Notes: generated from the sequence alone by a model not told the origin. Shown: positions 15,534 to 24,720, counted from the stretch's first letter. The stretch: DNA of 64,000 nucleotides from HGM11525 sp036307445 (GCA_036307445.1 JAXJXP010000010.1:1-64000), one strand, 5' to 3'. Made by a program: numbers and translations.

Positions 15534-16566
15534 CCGCTTAAGAGCGCTTATACCTGAAACTACGGCGGTTTATATTACCGCATATCCTGATATTTTTTAT
15601 TATTCGGGTTTTCAGAGTGCAGATGCAAGACTCATTATTTCAAAATCAAAGGCGGTTATAATAACCGACTCACGATACATCATTCAGGCAAAGGAGCAGG
15701 CACCTGATTTTGAGCTGTATGATATAAAAAACGGCTTAAAAGGTGCATTTTCGCTTGTTACAGAATACAATATCGGTTATCAGGAGGAGCATATCTCGGC
15801 AAAAAGCTTAGAGCTTGCAAAAGAAGCGGCGGAAAATAAAGAATTTTTGCCTATGCAAAGGGAAATAATCTCTCTCCGTGAGATTAAGGAAAAAGAGGAG
15901 ATTGACCGCATAAGAGCGGCTCAAAGACTTGGGGATGAGGCATTTTCGTATATCCTGGAGAGGATAGAGACTGGCAGAAGAGAGAGGGATATTGCCCTTG
16001 AGCTTGAATTTTATATGCGCAAAAACGGTGCATCGGGACTATCCTTTGAAACGATAGTTGCAAGCGGTGCAAGGAGTGCAATGCCGCATGGAGTAGCAAG
16101 CGGAAAACTTATCGAAAAGGGCGATTTGGTAACACTTGATTTTGGTTGTGTACTGGACGGCTATTGCTCGGATATGACCAGAACTGTCGCAGTAGGTGAG
16201 CTTTCAGATAAGGGCAGATTAATCTATGAAACCGTCAAAACTGCACAGAAGACGGCATTGGATGCAGTTAAGGTAGGTGCAAAGCTTTCCGATATTGATA
16301 AGGCGGCAAGGGATGTTATTACCAAAGCAGGCTTTGGCGAGAATTTCGGACATTCCTTAGGGCATAGTGTCGGCATCGAAATCCACGAAACACCTTGCTT
16401 TTCTCCAAAAGCAGAGGGATTTGTACAAAACGGCAATGTTATAACCGTTGAGCCGGGTATTTACATTGAGGGCTTTGGCGGTGTCAGAATTGAGGATTTG
16501 ACAGCTGTTTATGACGGCAGGTGCGAGGTTTTATCACAAAGCACAAAAGAGCTTATAATTCTTTAA
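15520..16566 (+). CDS. M24-family Xaa-Pro aminopeptidase
   Basis: A 348-residue metallopeptidase cleaving after N-terminal residues that precede proline, or prolyl dipeptides. An N-terminal creatinase-like domain (about 1-115) is followed by the pita-bread catalytic domain. Metal ligands are visible: Asp in LDFGCVLDGYCSDMTRT (two Asp), His in FGHSLGHSVGIEIHE, Glu in ITVEPGIYIEG and GGVRIEDL. Translationally coupled to aroQ by overlap, as in many Firmicutes where this gene precedes efp; efp is not here. Confidence 0.9.
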   Translation: MRRIDRLRALIPETTAVYITAYPDIFYYSGFQSADARLIISKSKAVIITDSRYIIQAKEQAPDFELYDIKNGLKGAFSLVTEYNIGYQEEHISAKSLELAKEAAENKEFLPMQREIISLREIKEKEEIDRIRAAQRLGDEAFSYILERIETGRRERDIALELEFYMRKNGASGLSFETIVASGARSAMPHGVASGKLIEKGDLVTLDFGCVLDGYCSDMTRTVAVGELSDKGRLIYETVKTAQKTALDAVKVGAKLSDIDKAARDVITKAGFGENFGHSLGHSVGIEIHETPCFSPKAEGFVQNGNVITVEPGIYIEGFGGVRIEDLTAVYDGRCEVLSQSTKELIIL

Positions 16567-16592
16567 AATCTCTCCAAGGGGGAGATTTTTTG
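16565..16592 (+). terminator. Terminator after the M24 peptidase gene
   Basis: AAATCTC/GAGATTT stem with inner CC/GG pairs, followed by TTTTTG, overlapping the stop codon of the peptidase gene. It closes the pyrH-to-peptidase region. Confidence 0.75.
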
Positions 16593-16666
16593 TTAAAAGT
16601 ATGTACTTTTTTGGAAAATGTGATATACTTAGGATAGAGAATAGATTATAACGGAGAAAAGAATAT

Positions 16667-17950
16667 ATGCCTATTGAAGAACAGAGCAATAAAGCGGAGC
16701 GCGTGCTGCTTGCGGGAGTACACACAGGCAGAGGAGACAACCTTTATGACACGACAGACGAGTCGATGGCGGAGCTTGCCGAGCTGGTAAAAACGGCAGG
16801 CGGTGAGGTTGTTGCCGAGGTTGTGCAGAACAAAGCGGACATAGAGAGCGGAACATATATGGGCGAGGGTAAGCTTTTGGAAATAGCTGAAATGATACCG
16901 ACGCTTGAAATTGATGCGGTTGTGTTTGATGACGAGCTTTCGGGAATACAGACGAGAAATATTTCTGATATGCTCGGGGTAAAGGTCATTGACCGTTCGA
17001 TGCTTATACTTGATATTTTTGCGATGCGTGCCAAAAGCGGTGAGGGTAAGCTACAGGTAGAGCTTGCACAGCTAAAATACCGTCTTCCGAGACTTCGCGG
17101 TCTAGGAGAGGCAATGAGCAGAACGGGTGCAGGAATAGGAACAAGAGGCCCCGGAGAAACAAAATTAGAGAGCGACCGTCGTCATATAAGACGAAGAATA
17201 AACGCATTAGAGGACGAGCTTGCAGAGCTTTCGAAGCATCGTGAGCTTTTAAGGAAAAGGCGTAAAAAGGACGGTGTAATTACAGCCGCACTTGTCGGCT
17301 ATACCAATGCGGGAAAATCGACATTATTAAATGCCCTTACCAATGCAGACGTATTTGCCGAGGACAAGCTATTTGCAACTCTTGACCCGACATCAAGGGC
17401 GATTGAATTAGAAGATGCAAGAAAGATACTGCTGGTTGATACGGTAGGATTTATAAGAAAGCTTCCGCATCATTTGGTTGAAGCTTTTAAGTCCACGTTG
17501 GAGGAAGCGGCGGTAGCGGATGTGCTTTTGCACGTTGTTGACAGTGCAAGTGAGCAGTATTTTGACCACATTAGAGTAGTCAGAGAGGTGCTTGGGGATA
17601 TAGGAGCAGGCTCAAAGCCAATTATCGCAGTTTTCAACAAATGCGACAAACTGGATTATGATGCGGTTTTGTCAGCACCTGAGCATGACAGAGAAGTAAG
17701 AATTTCTGCCAAAACAGGTGAGGGCTTTGCGGAGCTTTTAGAGTCACTTGCGGACTTAGCACCAGGCAAAAAGACTAAGGTAACGGCGGTTATACCATAT
17801 ACTGAGGGCGCACTTTTGTCAGAACTTCACAATACACAGAAAATTTTGACAGAGGAATATACCGAAAACGGTACAAGAATAGAAATGCTTGCCGACAGCC
17901 GTGCGTATGATGCGGTTAAGAGGTATATATCCGACAGGGACGGTGATTAA
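16667..17950 (+). CDS. hflX: Ribosome-associated GTPase HflX
   Basis: A GTPase that splits or rescues stalled ribosomes under stress. The 427-residue protein has the HflX N-terminal domain, the GTGETKLE-type loop (GTRGPGETKLESDRRHI), and then G1 GYTNAGKST, G3 DTVGFIRKLPHHLVEAF, G4 NKCD and G5 ISAKTG. The 60-residue tail is the usual C-terminal domain. A TATACT-like -10 (16623-16628) lies upstream without a clear -35. The next gene starts inside the last codons. Confidence 0.94.
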   Translation: MPIEEQSNKAERVLLAGVHTGRGDNLYDTTDESMAELAELVKTAGGEVVAEVVQNKADIESGTYMGEGKLLEIAEMIPTLEIDAVVFDDELSGIQTRNISDMLGVKVIDRSMLILDIFAMRAKSGEGKLQVELAQLKYRLPRLRGLGEAMSRTGAGIGTRGPGETKLESDRRHIRRRINALEDELAELSKHRELLRKRRKKDGVITAALVGYTNAGKSTLLNALTNADVFAEDKLFATLDPTSRAIELEDARKILLVDTVGFIRKLPHHLVEAFKSTLEEAAVADVLLHVVDSASEQYFDHIRVVREVLGDIGAGSKPIIAVFNKCDKLDYDAVLSAPEHDREVRISAKTGEGFAELLESLADLAPGKKTKVTAVIPYTEGALLSELHNTQKILTEEYTENGTRIEMLADSRAYDAVKRYISDRDGD

Positions 17951-18602
17951 AATTTCACAAAAGGAATGTTATAAAACGGTATCAAGGCGTGCTGAGGCGG
18001 TTTTGGTGGAAAAGAGGTCTAAGTTTATAGCGACTGTAATTCCTGCCGATACAGAGGAAAAGGCGCTTTGCTTTCTTGAGGAAATGCGAAAGGCCTATTC
18101 GGACGCAACGCATAACGTCTATGCCTATGTAATAGACGAAAATAACATTTTCCGCTATTCAGATGATAACGAGCCGTCGGGAACGGCAGGTATGCCGGTT
18201 TTAGACACTATCAGAAAGGCGGGAATAGTCGATTGTGCGGTTGTTGTTACCAGATACTTCGGTGGTACTCTTCTTGGCACAGGCGGACTTGTCCACGCAT
18301 ACGGCGGTGCTGCAAGAGAGGGACTTCTGGCGGCAGGTGTAATAGAACGCCGTCTTTGCAATATAATAACCGTAACGGTTGATTACACTACAAGCGGCAG
18401 AGTATCGCATTTTCTGGCAGAAAGCGGACATATTATAGAAAACACCGTCTACGACAGCGAGGTTACATACTTTGTCTGTGTAACGAAAAAGGACACTGAG
18501 TCATTTAAAGCGGAGATTACCGAGCTTACCAACGGCAGGGCGGTAATGGCGGAAAACGGTACAAAATATATTGATATAGACCTTAACGAAAGGATGGATT
18601 AA
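17943..18602 (+). CDS. YigZ/IMPACT-family protein
   Basis: A 219-residue protein of the UPF0029/IMPACT family. Family motifs: RSKFIATVIPADTEEKA, DATHNVYAYVI, DDNEPSGTAGMPVL and VVVTRYFGGTLLGTGGLVHAYG. The N-terminal domain is IMPACT-like and the C-terminal 70 residues are an EF-G-V-like ferredoxin fold. Cellular role is uncertain; family members are linked to translation control. I chose GTG 17943, overlapping the hflX stop, because no ATG fits. The ribosome site there is weak, so coupling to hflX translation is likely. Confidence 0.85.
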   Translation: MIKISQKECYKTVSRRAEAVLVEKRSKFIATVIPADTEEKALCFLEEMRKAYSDATHNVYAYVIDENNIFRYSDDNEPSGTAGMPVLDTIRKAGIVDCAVVVTRYFGGTLLGTGGLVHAYGGAAREGLLAAGVIERRLCNIITVTVDYTTSGRVSHFLAESGHIIENTVYDSEVTYFVCVTKKDTESFKAEITELTNGRAVMAENGTKYIDIDLNERMD

Positions 18603-18603
18603 C

Positions 18604-19137
18604 GTGAAAAAGATTTTAGCAATAGTTATGTGCACCGCACTTTTGGGTGCTTGTGGACCCAGAACAACAGTTACAGAGCCGACTCCGACTCCTGTTTCAA
18701 ATCAAGGCGGAGAGCCGTCTGCGGTCAGGACTATGATTTCGCCCACAGACAAAAACCCCATAGATGATGACTGGACAGTTCTGGGTGAAGTAGGTGTGGT
18801 TATAGACGGCGAATACACCGATATTTTTCTTGCAACAGAGGCTGAGCGTGGTGATGACGGATATATGATGTGGGACGATACGCAGAAATGGGCATTGGTG
18901 GCAAAAGGCGAAGAAAACAATTATGTACTGTTTAACAGACAGGTTGACGGACAAATGTATATCGACGTTGCAACCGAAAATAATCTGCCTGTAATATCTC
19001 TTGTTCACGCTTCAACCGTCGGTATGTCTGTAACAAAATATACCTACTCTGACGGTGCATTTTATGCTGAGGAAATTATAACTCCTGCATCTGATGGAAA
19101 TAATATATATACATCATTCCCTGAATATAAGGAATAA
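18604..19137 (+). CDS. Putative lipoprotein, unknown function
   Basis: A 177-residue exported protein. Its N-terminus MKKILAIVMCTALLGACGP has a lysine start, hydrophobic core and lipobox LLGAC, so Cys17 should be acylated. A Pro/Thr linker (TEPTPTPVSNQGGEPS) leads into an acidic globular domain of about 130 residues rich in Asp, Tyr and Trp. I do not recognise the domain. GTG start one base after the upstream stop, so it is coupled to the YigZ-like gene. It is followed by a palindromic repeat. Confidence 0.75.
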   Translation: MKKILAIVMCTALLGACGPRTTVTEPTPTPVSNQGGEPSAVRTMISPTDKNPIDDDWTVLGEVGVVIDGEYTDIFLATEAERGDDGYMMWDDTQKWALVAKGEENNYVLFNRQVDGQMYIDVATENNLPVISLVHASTVGMSVTKYTYSDGAFYAEEIITPASDGNNIYTSFPEYKE

Positions 19138-19238
19138 AACTGAATAAATTTCTGCATCTCACCATTATTTGCAGCTTGGAGTACATTTGTACGCCGTCGC
19201 TGCTCATAAAGGCAATCTGCAAAAATTTCTTTCAGTTT
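19138..19238. repeat. About 100-bp palindromic element with GTAC-N4-GTAC core
   Basis: The outer arms, AACTGAATAAATTTCTGCA-like at 19138-19155 and TGCAAAAATTTCTTTCAGTT at 19218-19237, pair imperfectly. Inner GCAGC (19171) pairs with GCTGC (19199), and the core GTAC-ATTT-GTAC spans 19181-19192. The stretch GGAGTACnnnnGTACGCC recurs in the tandem repeats at 39.7 kb, so the two belong to one family. Confidence 0.7.
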
Positions 19239-19275
19239 GGTACTAGTTTGATTTAAATAGAGAGGAAGATTTTTT

Positions 19276-19593
19276 ATGGTAATAGAACTTACAAAAGCAA
19301 ATTTTGAGCAGGAGGTAATGAAATCGGATGTGCCAGTTGTGGTAGATTTCTGGGCAAGCTGGTGCGGTCCGTGTCGTATGGTTTCGCCGATTATTGACTC
19401 CATTGCAGAGGAATACGGCGACAGAATTAAGGTCTGCAAGGTAAATGTTGACGCAGAAGGTGTTCTTGCAAGTGAGTTTGCGGTTGTGTCTATTCCTACA
19501 ATTCTAATCATTAAGGACGGCAAAATTGCAGAACGTAGTGTCGGTGCAAAAAGCTTTGACGAATTCTGCGATATGATAGACGCACACCTATGA
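19276..19593 (+). CDS. trxA: Thioredoxin
   Basis: A 105-residue dithiol oxidoreductase. Active site WCGPC at 29-33 inside VVVDFWASWCGPCRMVSP, buried Asp24, and cis-proline region VVSIPTILIIKDGK. GAGAGGAAG precedes the ATG. It overlaps the next gene by four bases (ATGA). Confidence 0.95.
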   Translation: MVIELTKANFEQEVMKSDVPVVVDFWASWCGPCRMVSPIIDSIAEEYGDRIKVCKVNVDAEGVLASEFAVVSIPTILIIKDGKIAERSVGAKSFDEFCDMIDAHL

Positions 19594-20447
19594 TAGCCAG
19601 AATAAAAAAACGGGCGGCGGCACTTGGTATCAGTGCCGTCGGTGTTTGCCGTGCAAGGCTTTTTAATGAGCTTAAAGATAAGCTTTCGGGCAATACCCCG
19701 ATGGTACCTGAAAATATTGAGGAGAGAATAAATCCGTTTTTATATCTTGCTGATGCAAAGAGTATTGTGGTTTGCCTTTTTTCCTACCATAACGGCGGGA
19801 ATAGAAGCAATCTTTCGCTATATGCAAGGGGTGAGGATTATCACTATGTAGCAGAACGTAAGCTAAAGGAGCTTTGCGGTATTTTGGAGAGCGGGGGGTA
19901 TACGGCAAAGGCATACTGTGATACAGGTGCTCTTTGTGACAGGCATCTTGCGTATCTTGCAGGGCTTGGTTTTATGGGCAAAAACAGATGCCTTATAAAC
20001 ACCGACTACGGAAGCTATACTTTTATCGGCTACATACTGACCGATGCAGAGATTGAAGAAAGCAAACCGCTAAATTTTAGCTGTATGGATTGTGGCGAGT
20101 GCATAAGAGCGTGCCCGGGCGGTGCTCTTAGTGAAAAGGGACTTGACAGCTCTAAGTGCGCGTCCTATATCTCGCAGAAAAAAGGAGCTCTGTCGGCGGA
20201 AGAAGAGGAAATTATCAGAAAGAGCGGCAGCGTATGGGGCTGTGATATATGTCAGGTGGTTTGCCCGCATAACAAAACAGCGAAGCTTACCGATATAGAA
20301 GAATTTCGGATAAACCTTATAGAAAGCATAGGCTTAAATATGGCAGACTCCAACAGAGAGTTTAAGAAAAAGTATCAGAACCGTGCGTTTTCGTGGCGTG
20401 GTTATGAGGTTATAAAGAGAAATCTCAAAATTACTGAGGAGGAGTAG
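19590..20447 (+). CDS. queG: Epoxyqueuosine reductase-like 8Fe-4S protein
   Basis: A 285-residue protein resembling QueG, the cobalamin-dependent enzyme that completes queuosine in tRNA. Two ferredoxin-type motifs are visible: CMDCGECIRACPGG (about residue 168) and CDICQVVCPHNK (about 220). The N-terminal ALGISAVGVCRARLF and GLGFMGKNRCLINTDYGSY fit the family. It is shorter than proteobacterial QueG, lacking the C-terminal HEAT-like part, as is common in clostridia. Coupled to trxA, which could be a source of reducing power (inference). No other queuosine genes are in the window. Confidence 0.8.
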   Translation: MIARIKKRAAALGISAVGVCRARLFNELKDKLSGNTPMVPENIEERINPFLYLADAKSIVVCLFSYHNGGNRSNLSLYARGEDYHYVAERKLKELCGILESGGYTAKAYCDTGALCDRHLAYLAGLGFMGKNRCLINTDYGSYTFIGYILTDAEIEESKPLNFSCMDCGECIRACPGGALSEKGLDSSKCASYISQKKGALSAEEEEIIRKSGSVWGCDICQVVCPHNKTAKLTDIEEFRINLIESIGLNMADSNREFKKKYQNRAFSWRGYEVIKRNLKITEEE

Positions 20448-20450
20448 GAA

Positions 20451-21779
20451 GTGGCAGAGTTTGAGTTGCCGCAGGATTTTGCTGACAGAATGAAAAAGAT
20501 GCTCGGTAACGAGTACGAAGCCTTTCTTGCGGCATTTACAAAGGGTAAAGTGTGGAGTGGGATGCGCATAAACACACTTAAAAAAGGCGCTAAAGAGGCT
20601 ATTTTGAAGAAAACGGGCAGCTTTGATATGGTGGACTGGTGTGAGGATGGATTCTACACAGACAAGGAAATACTAAACGGTAAGCACCCGTATCACAGCG
20701 CAGGACTTATCTACTTTCAGGAACCGTCTGCTATGGCGGCTGTGTCTGCCCTTAAGATAGAAAAAGGAAGCAAGGTTCTTGATTTGTGTGCCGCACCGGG
20801 CGGAAAGTCTACACAGGCAGCAGCGGCTTTGGCTGGAGAGGGGCTTTTGGTGGCAAATGAGATTATTCCCTCAAGAGCAAAAATTCTTTCGGAGAATATA
20901 GAAAGAATGGGGATAAAAAATACCATAGTTACCAACGAATCGCCCGAAAAGCTTCTGCAAAAATATCCCGAAGAATTTGATTATATAATACTTGACGCTC
21001 CCTGCTCGGGTGAGGGAATGTTCAGGAAAGAACCACAGGCGGTTACCGAATGGAGCCTGGCTCATAGTGAAGCCTGCGGAGTAAGACAGAAGCATATTGC
21101 CGATTGTGCGGTGGGGATGCTTAAAAAGGGAGGCAGAATGGTTTATTCGACCTGTACCTTTGCGCCTTGCGAAAATGAAGAGGTGGCTTTGTACATAACC
21201 GAAAATTATTCCGAGATGAAGCTTGTAAACGCACAGCTTGAAGGTGTTTCGGACGGATATGATGCCGAAGGCTTTACCAAACGTATATTTCCACATAAAG
21301 CTCGTGGTGAGGGACATTTTGTAGCAGTGCTTGAAAAAACGGGCGAAAGCGTAAAAGAAAATATTGCAAACAAGAATAGCGAAAAACCTCCAGAATATGA
21401 GGAATTTTGCAATAAATACTTGAGAAACACACCTGAGGGAGAGATTTTAAAATTTGGCGACAGACTGTATCTTATGCCGATGTCTTTTGATATAGACAAA
21501 ATTAAGGTACTAAGAGCAGGCTTAGAGCTTGGCGAGATAAGAAAGGGCAGGTTTATACCGTCTCACGCACTTGCAATTGCGCTTAGTAAGGAGAATTTTT
21601 GTTATACGGCAGATTTTGATGCGGAGTCGGAAGAGATTAAAAAATATATGCATGGCGAAACTCTCAACGCAGATATAGACGGTTGGTGTGTGATTTTGGT
21701 TGACGGTTATCCTCTTGGCTGGGCGAAAGGCTCAGGCGGAGTTCTAAAAAATCACTACCCCAAGCATTTGAGGTACTGA
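20451..21779 (+). CDS. RsmF/RsmB-type rRNA cytosine-C5 methyltransferase
   Basis: A 442-residue SAM-dependent enzyme of the NOL1/NOP2/Sun family, expected to form m5C in 16S rRNA. SAM-binding VLDLCAAPGGKSTQAA, motif IV DAPCSGEGMFRKE and the catalytic cysteine motif YSTCTFAPCENEEV are present. The C-terminal 130 residues resemble the RsmF extension with a PUA-like end. Start GTG 20451, three bases after the preceding stop, with GAGGAGTAGGAAG upstream. YebU/RsmF is the best guess over RsmB because of the short N-terminus and long C-terminus. Confidence 0.88.
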   Translation: MAEFELPQDFADRMKKMLGNEYEAFLAAFTKGKVWSGMRINTLKKGAKEAILKKTGSFDMVDWCEDGFYTDKEILNGKHPYHSAGLIYFQEPSAMAAVSALKIEKGSKVLDLCAAPGGKSTQAAAALAGEGLLVANEIIPSRAKILSENIERMGIKNTIVTNESPEKLLQKYPEEFDYIILDAPCSGEGMFRKEPQAVTEWSLAHSEACGVRQKHIADCAVGMLKKGGRMVYSTCTFAPCENEEVALYITENYSEMKLVNAQLEGVSDGYDAEGFTKRIFPHKARGEGHFVAVLEKTGESVKENIANKNSEKPPEYEEFCNKYLRNTPEGEILKFGDRLYLMPMSFDIDKIKVLRAGLELGEIRKGRFIPSHALAIALSKENFCYTADFDAESEEIKKYMHGETLNADIDGWCVILVDGYPLGWAKGSGGVLKNHYPKHLRY

Positions 21780-21817
21780 TATAAAAATAAAACAATAATT
21801 TAAACGGAGGATATTAT

Positions 21818-23041
21818 ATGAAAAAGATTTTAGGGCTTTACACTAAATCACCGTTGATTTTAAGAATTGCGATTGGGTTGGTTATTGGAGTTGTCTTGGG
21901 ATTATGGGTCCCTGAGGCAAGTTTTATTACTGTATTTGGCGATATTTTTGTAGGGGCACTTAAGGCGATTGCTCCGATTCTTGTGTTGGTTCTTGTAATT
22001 TCATCATTGTCGAGTGCCGGTGCAGGTATAGGAAAGAGGTTTAGAACGGTAGTTTTCTTCTATATGCTTAGCACCTTTTTAGCGGCAGTGGTTGCCGTTA
22101 TAGGCAGTTATATAAGCCGTGTTTCAATTCCGCTTACGGCGGCTTCGGAGCAGGCTGCGCCCGCAGGTCTTGGAGAGGTGTTCAAGACCCTTCTTTCTAA
22201 TATGGTTATGAATCCTGTCGGGGCACTTATAAACGGTAACTATGTCGGCATTCTTGCCTGGGCGATTGTGCTCGGTCTTGCACTTAAGAGTGTTGCAAGC
22301 GATAAAACAAAAGAGATTTTAACCGACATTTCAAACGCTGTTTCAAAGGCAGTTGCATGGGTTATTCAATTAGCACCATTTGGCATAATGGGACTTGTAT
22401 ACGGCTCTGTGAGCGAGTATGGACTTGATATATTCACCGAATACGGCAAAATCCTGCTCTTGCTTGTTGGGTGTATGCTGGCAGTTGCATTTGTTGTGGA
22501 CCCTCTTATCGTTGCGATTGCACTTAAGAGAAATCCGTATCCGTTGGTTTTCAGATGCTTCAGAGAGTCTGGAATTACTGCATTCTTTACCAGAAGCTCG
22601 GCAGCAAACATTCCGGTTAATATGAGCCTTTGCGAAAAGCTTGGCTTAGACCGTGAATATTACAGCGTTTCAATACCTCTTGGTGCTACAATCAATATGG
22701 ACGGTGCGGCTATTACAATAACTGTTATGTCGCTTGCGGCAGCGTTTTCGCAGGGGATAGAGGTTAATATTATTCTGGCTATCCTTTTGAGCTTTGTTGC
22801 GACGTTGGGTGCTTGCGGTGCATCGGGAGTTGCAGGTGGCTCGTTGCTTCTGATTCCTATGGCGTGCTCTCTTCTTGGCATTGGACAGGAGATTGCGATG
22901 CAGGTTGTTGCGGTTGGTTTTATTATAGGAGTGGTGCAGGATTCTCTGGAAACTGCTATCAACTCATCAGGTGATGTGATTTTCTGTGCAACGGCAGAAT
23001 TTCGTCAGTGGCAGAAGGAAGGTAAAAAGCTTCCTTTCTAA
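21818..23041 (+). CDS. sstT: Dicarboxylate/amino acid:cation symporter, SstT-like
   Basis: A 407-residue glutamate-transporter-fold protein with eight or more membrane segments. Motifs: ITAFFTRSSAANIPVNM (serine-rich hairpin 1), ATINMDGAAITITVM (NMDG motif) and ASGVAGGSLLLIPMA. The N-terminus (LYTKSPLILRIAIGLVIGVVLGLW) and length match the Na+/serine-threonine symporter SstT better than the larger GltP/DctA types. ACGGAGGATATT precedes the start. Single gene with its own terminator. Confidence 0.88.
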   Translation: MKKILGLYTKSPLILRIAIGLVIGVVLGLWVPEASFITVFGDIFVGALKAIAPILVLVLVISSLSSAGAGIGKRFRTVVFFYMLSTFLAAVVAVIGSYISRVSIPLTAASEQAAPAGLGEVFKTLLSNMVMNPVGALINGNYVGILAWAIVLGLALKSVASDKTKEILTDISNAVSKAVAWVIQLAPFGIMGLVYGSVSEYGLDIFTEYGKILLLLVGCMLAVAFVVDPLIVAIALKRNPYPLVFRCFRESGITAFFTRSSAANIPVNMSLCEKLGLDREYYSVSIPLGATINMDGAAITITVMSLAAAFSQGIEVNIILAILLSFVATLGACGASGVAGGSLLLIPMACSLLGIGQEIAMQVVAVGFIIGVVQDSLETAINSSGDVIFCATAEFRQWQKEGKKLPF

Positions 23042-23047
23042 CAATAT

Positions 23048-23080
23048 AAAGGAATGTGCTTTTTGCACATTCCTTTTTTT
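23048..23080 (+). terminator. Terminator of sstT
   Basis: AAAGGAATGTGC/GCACATTCCTTT stem and a run of seven T. The gap from here to 23205 holds no supported gene; a GTAGG/CCTAC hairpin occurs at 23169-23185. Confidence 0.85.
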
Positions 23081-23205
23081 GTCATCTTATATCCAGCTCG
23101 TCCTTTGATGGAAGCTTAGGGAAGGTTTTACAGATATATTCCTTTAGTCATTTTTTGGGTGAGGTGAGGTAGGCTGCTCTCCTACAAACTACACAAAGAA
23201 ATTTA

Positions 23206-23234
23206 TTGACCGTAAAGAGTATAGATGATATAAT
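23206..23234 (+). promoter_or_regulatory. Promoter of the nfeD-SPFH pair
   Basis: TTGACC (23206-23211), 17-bp spacer, TATAAT (23229-23234). Confidence 0.8.
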
Positions 23235-23285
23235 GAAAATGCAAATAGCATTCTGCAATTTGCATATATAAGGGAGGCGATAGAA

Positions 23286-23711
23286 ATGATAGACAGTATT
23301 TGTTGGGTTGTTGCGATTATAGTATTTGCGGCGGTTGAAGCGGGTACGGCGATGCTGGTCAGCATATGGTTTGCAGGAGGAAGCCTTGCGGCGCTAATAG
23401 CATCTCTTTTAGGGTCTGGTGTGTATGTACAGGTTTTGGTATTTCTTGTGGTTTCGGCGTTGTGTCTTTTTGCACTTAGAAAAGCGGCATTTAAGAATAT
23501 GAAAACGGGAAACGGCAAAACTAATCTCGACAGAATTATCGGGCAAGAGATTATAATTACCGAAACGGTAGACAATATTAACCGTCAGGGAGCGGCTGAT
23601 ATAAATGATGTAAAATGGAAGGTAAAGAGTGAAACGGGAGAGGTTATTTCTGCAGGAGAGACTGCTACGGTTACCGATATTGAGGGCGTCAAGCTTGTTG
23701 TAAGAAGATAA
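23286..23711 (+). CDS. NfeD-like membrane protein
   Basis: A 141-residue short NfeD protein: two or three membrane segments in the first 65 residues (VVAIIVFAAVEAGTAMLVSI, then VLVFLVVSALCLFAL) and a C-terminal OB-fold domain of about 60 residues ending EGVKLVVRR. Such proteins pair with SPFH/stomatin partners in membrane microdomain organisation. Here the SPFH gene follows after 13 bases. AGGGAGGCGAT precedes the ATG. It lacks the ClpP-like protease of long NfeD proteins. Confidence 0.88.
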   Translation: MIDSICWVVAIIVFAAVEAGTAMLVSIWFAGGSLAALIASLLGSGVYVQVLVFLVVSALCLFALRKAAFKNMKTGNGKTNLDRIIGQEIIITETVDNINRQGAADINDVKWKVKSETGEVISAGETATVTDIEGVKLVVRR

Positions 23712-23724
23712 GGAGGAATAGTTT

Positions 23725-24618
23725 ATGGAATGGTTTTTGTTAATAATTTTTGCGATTGCACTTATAGTACTTGTTTCCAATGTTAAGATTGTGCCTCAGG
23801 CACACGCATATATCATTGAGCGTTTTGGAGCGTATAATACAACGTGGAATGTCGGTTTGCACTTCAAGGTACCGTTTATAGACAAGGTTGCAAAGAGGGT
23901 AAATCTTAAGGAAAGAGTTGTGGATTTCCCGCCGCAGCCTGTTATTACCAAGGATAATGTTACTATGCAGATAGATACGGTTGTGTATTTTCAGATTACC
24001 GATCCGAAACTTTTCGCCTACGGTGTCGAACAGCCTATGATGGCGATTGAAAACCTGACCGCTACAACACTTCGTAACATTATAGGCGATTTGGAGCTTG
24101 ACGAAACTCTTACATCAAGAGATATTATAAATACCAAGATGCGTGCAATCCTTGACGAAGCAACAGACCCGTGGGGAATTAAAATAAACCGTGTTGAGCT
24201 TAAGAACATTATCCCGCCCAAAGAAATTCAAAATGCAATGGAAAAACAAATGAAGGCAGAACGTGAAAGACGTGAGTCAATTCTTCGTGCCGAGGGTGAG
24301 AAAAAGTCTGCAATTCTTCTTGCTGAGGGTGAAAAGGAGTCTGCGATTTTGCGTGCCGAGGCGGTTAAGGAAACTGCTATTCGTGAGGCAGAGGGAGAGG
24401 CTCAGGCGATATTGGCTGTGCAGACCGCTATTGCAGAGGGTATTAGAAAGATTAATGAGGCAAATCCGTCCGATGCCTATGTTGCCATAAAAGCTCTCGA
24501 AAGCTTTGAAAAGGTTGCCGACGGCAAAGCAACCAAGATTATTATTCCGTCTAAAATACAGGAATTGGCAGGTTTTACAACATCAATTAAAGAACTTATT
24601 ACTGATATAAAAGAATAA
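23725..24618 (+). CDS. SPFH/stomatin-family protein
   Basis: A 297-residue membrane-anchored protein: one N-terminal segment (1-22), an SPFH domain (IVPQAHAYIIERFGAYNTTW; RVNLKERVVDFPPQPVITKD) and an Ala/Glu-rich coiled coil at about 175-235 with repeated RAEGEKKSAIL-type units. It resembles QmcA/YbbK and is the usual partner of NfeD. The pair probably forms an oligomeric membrane scaffold; the client is unknown. Confidence 0.9.
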   Translation: MEWFLLIIFAIALIVLVSNVKIVPQAHAYIIERFGAYNTTWNVGLHFKVPFIDKVAKRVNLKERVVDFPPQPVITKDNVTMQIDTVVYFQITDPKLFAYGVEQPMMAIENLTATTLRNIIGDLELDETLTSRDIINTKMRAILDEATDPWGIKINRVELKNIIPPKEIQNAMEKQMKAERERRESILRAEGEKKSAILLAEGEKESAILRAEAVKETAIREAEGEAQAILAVQTAIAEGIRKINEANPSDAYVAIKALESFEKVADGKATKIIIPSKIQELAGFTTSIKELITDIKE

Positions 24619-24687
24619 TTAGGGGCGGATGCCTATATGAAAGGCTACAAGTTAGGGCTTGAAGCCGAAAGAAAGCTTGATGAAATA

Positions 24688-24720
24688 TAAAAAAGGCAAC
24701 CTTAAAGGTTGCCTTTTAAA
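24688..24720. terminator. Bidirectional terminator between SPFH gene and secG
   Basis: AAAAGGCAACCTT (24691-24703) pairs with AAAGGTTGCCTTTT (24704-24717), with A- and T-runs on each side, so it can serve both the plus-strand SPFH operon and minus-strand secG. Confidence 0.8.

Noticed and set aside
23085..23147. Minus-strand coding remnant (about 21 codons, ...KTFPKLPSKDELDIR)
   Set aside because: The composition looks protein-like, but there is no start, it is preceded directly by a stop, and I cannot name a parent gene. It could be a decayed gene end.
24638..24691. 17-codon ORF (MKGYKLGLEAERKLDEI) after the SPFH gene
   Set aside because: Too short and with only a weak ribosome site; I cannot separate it from chance.
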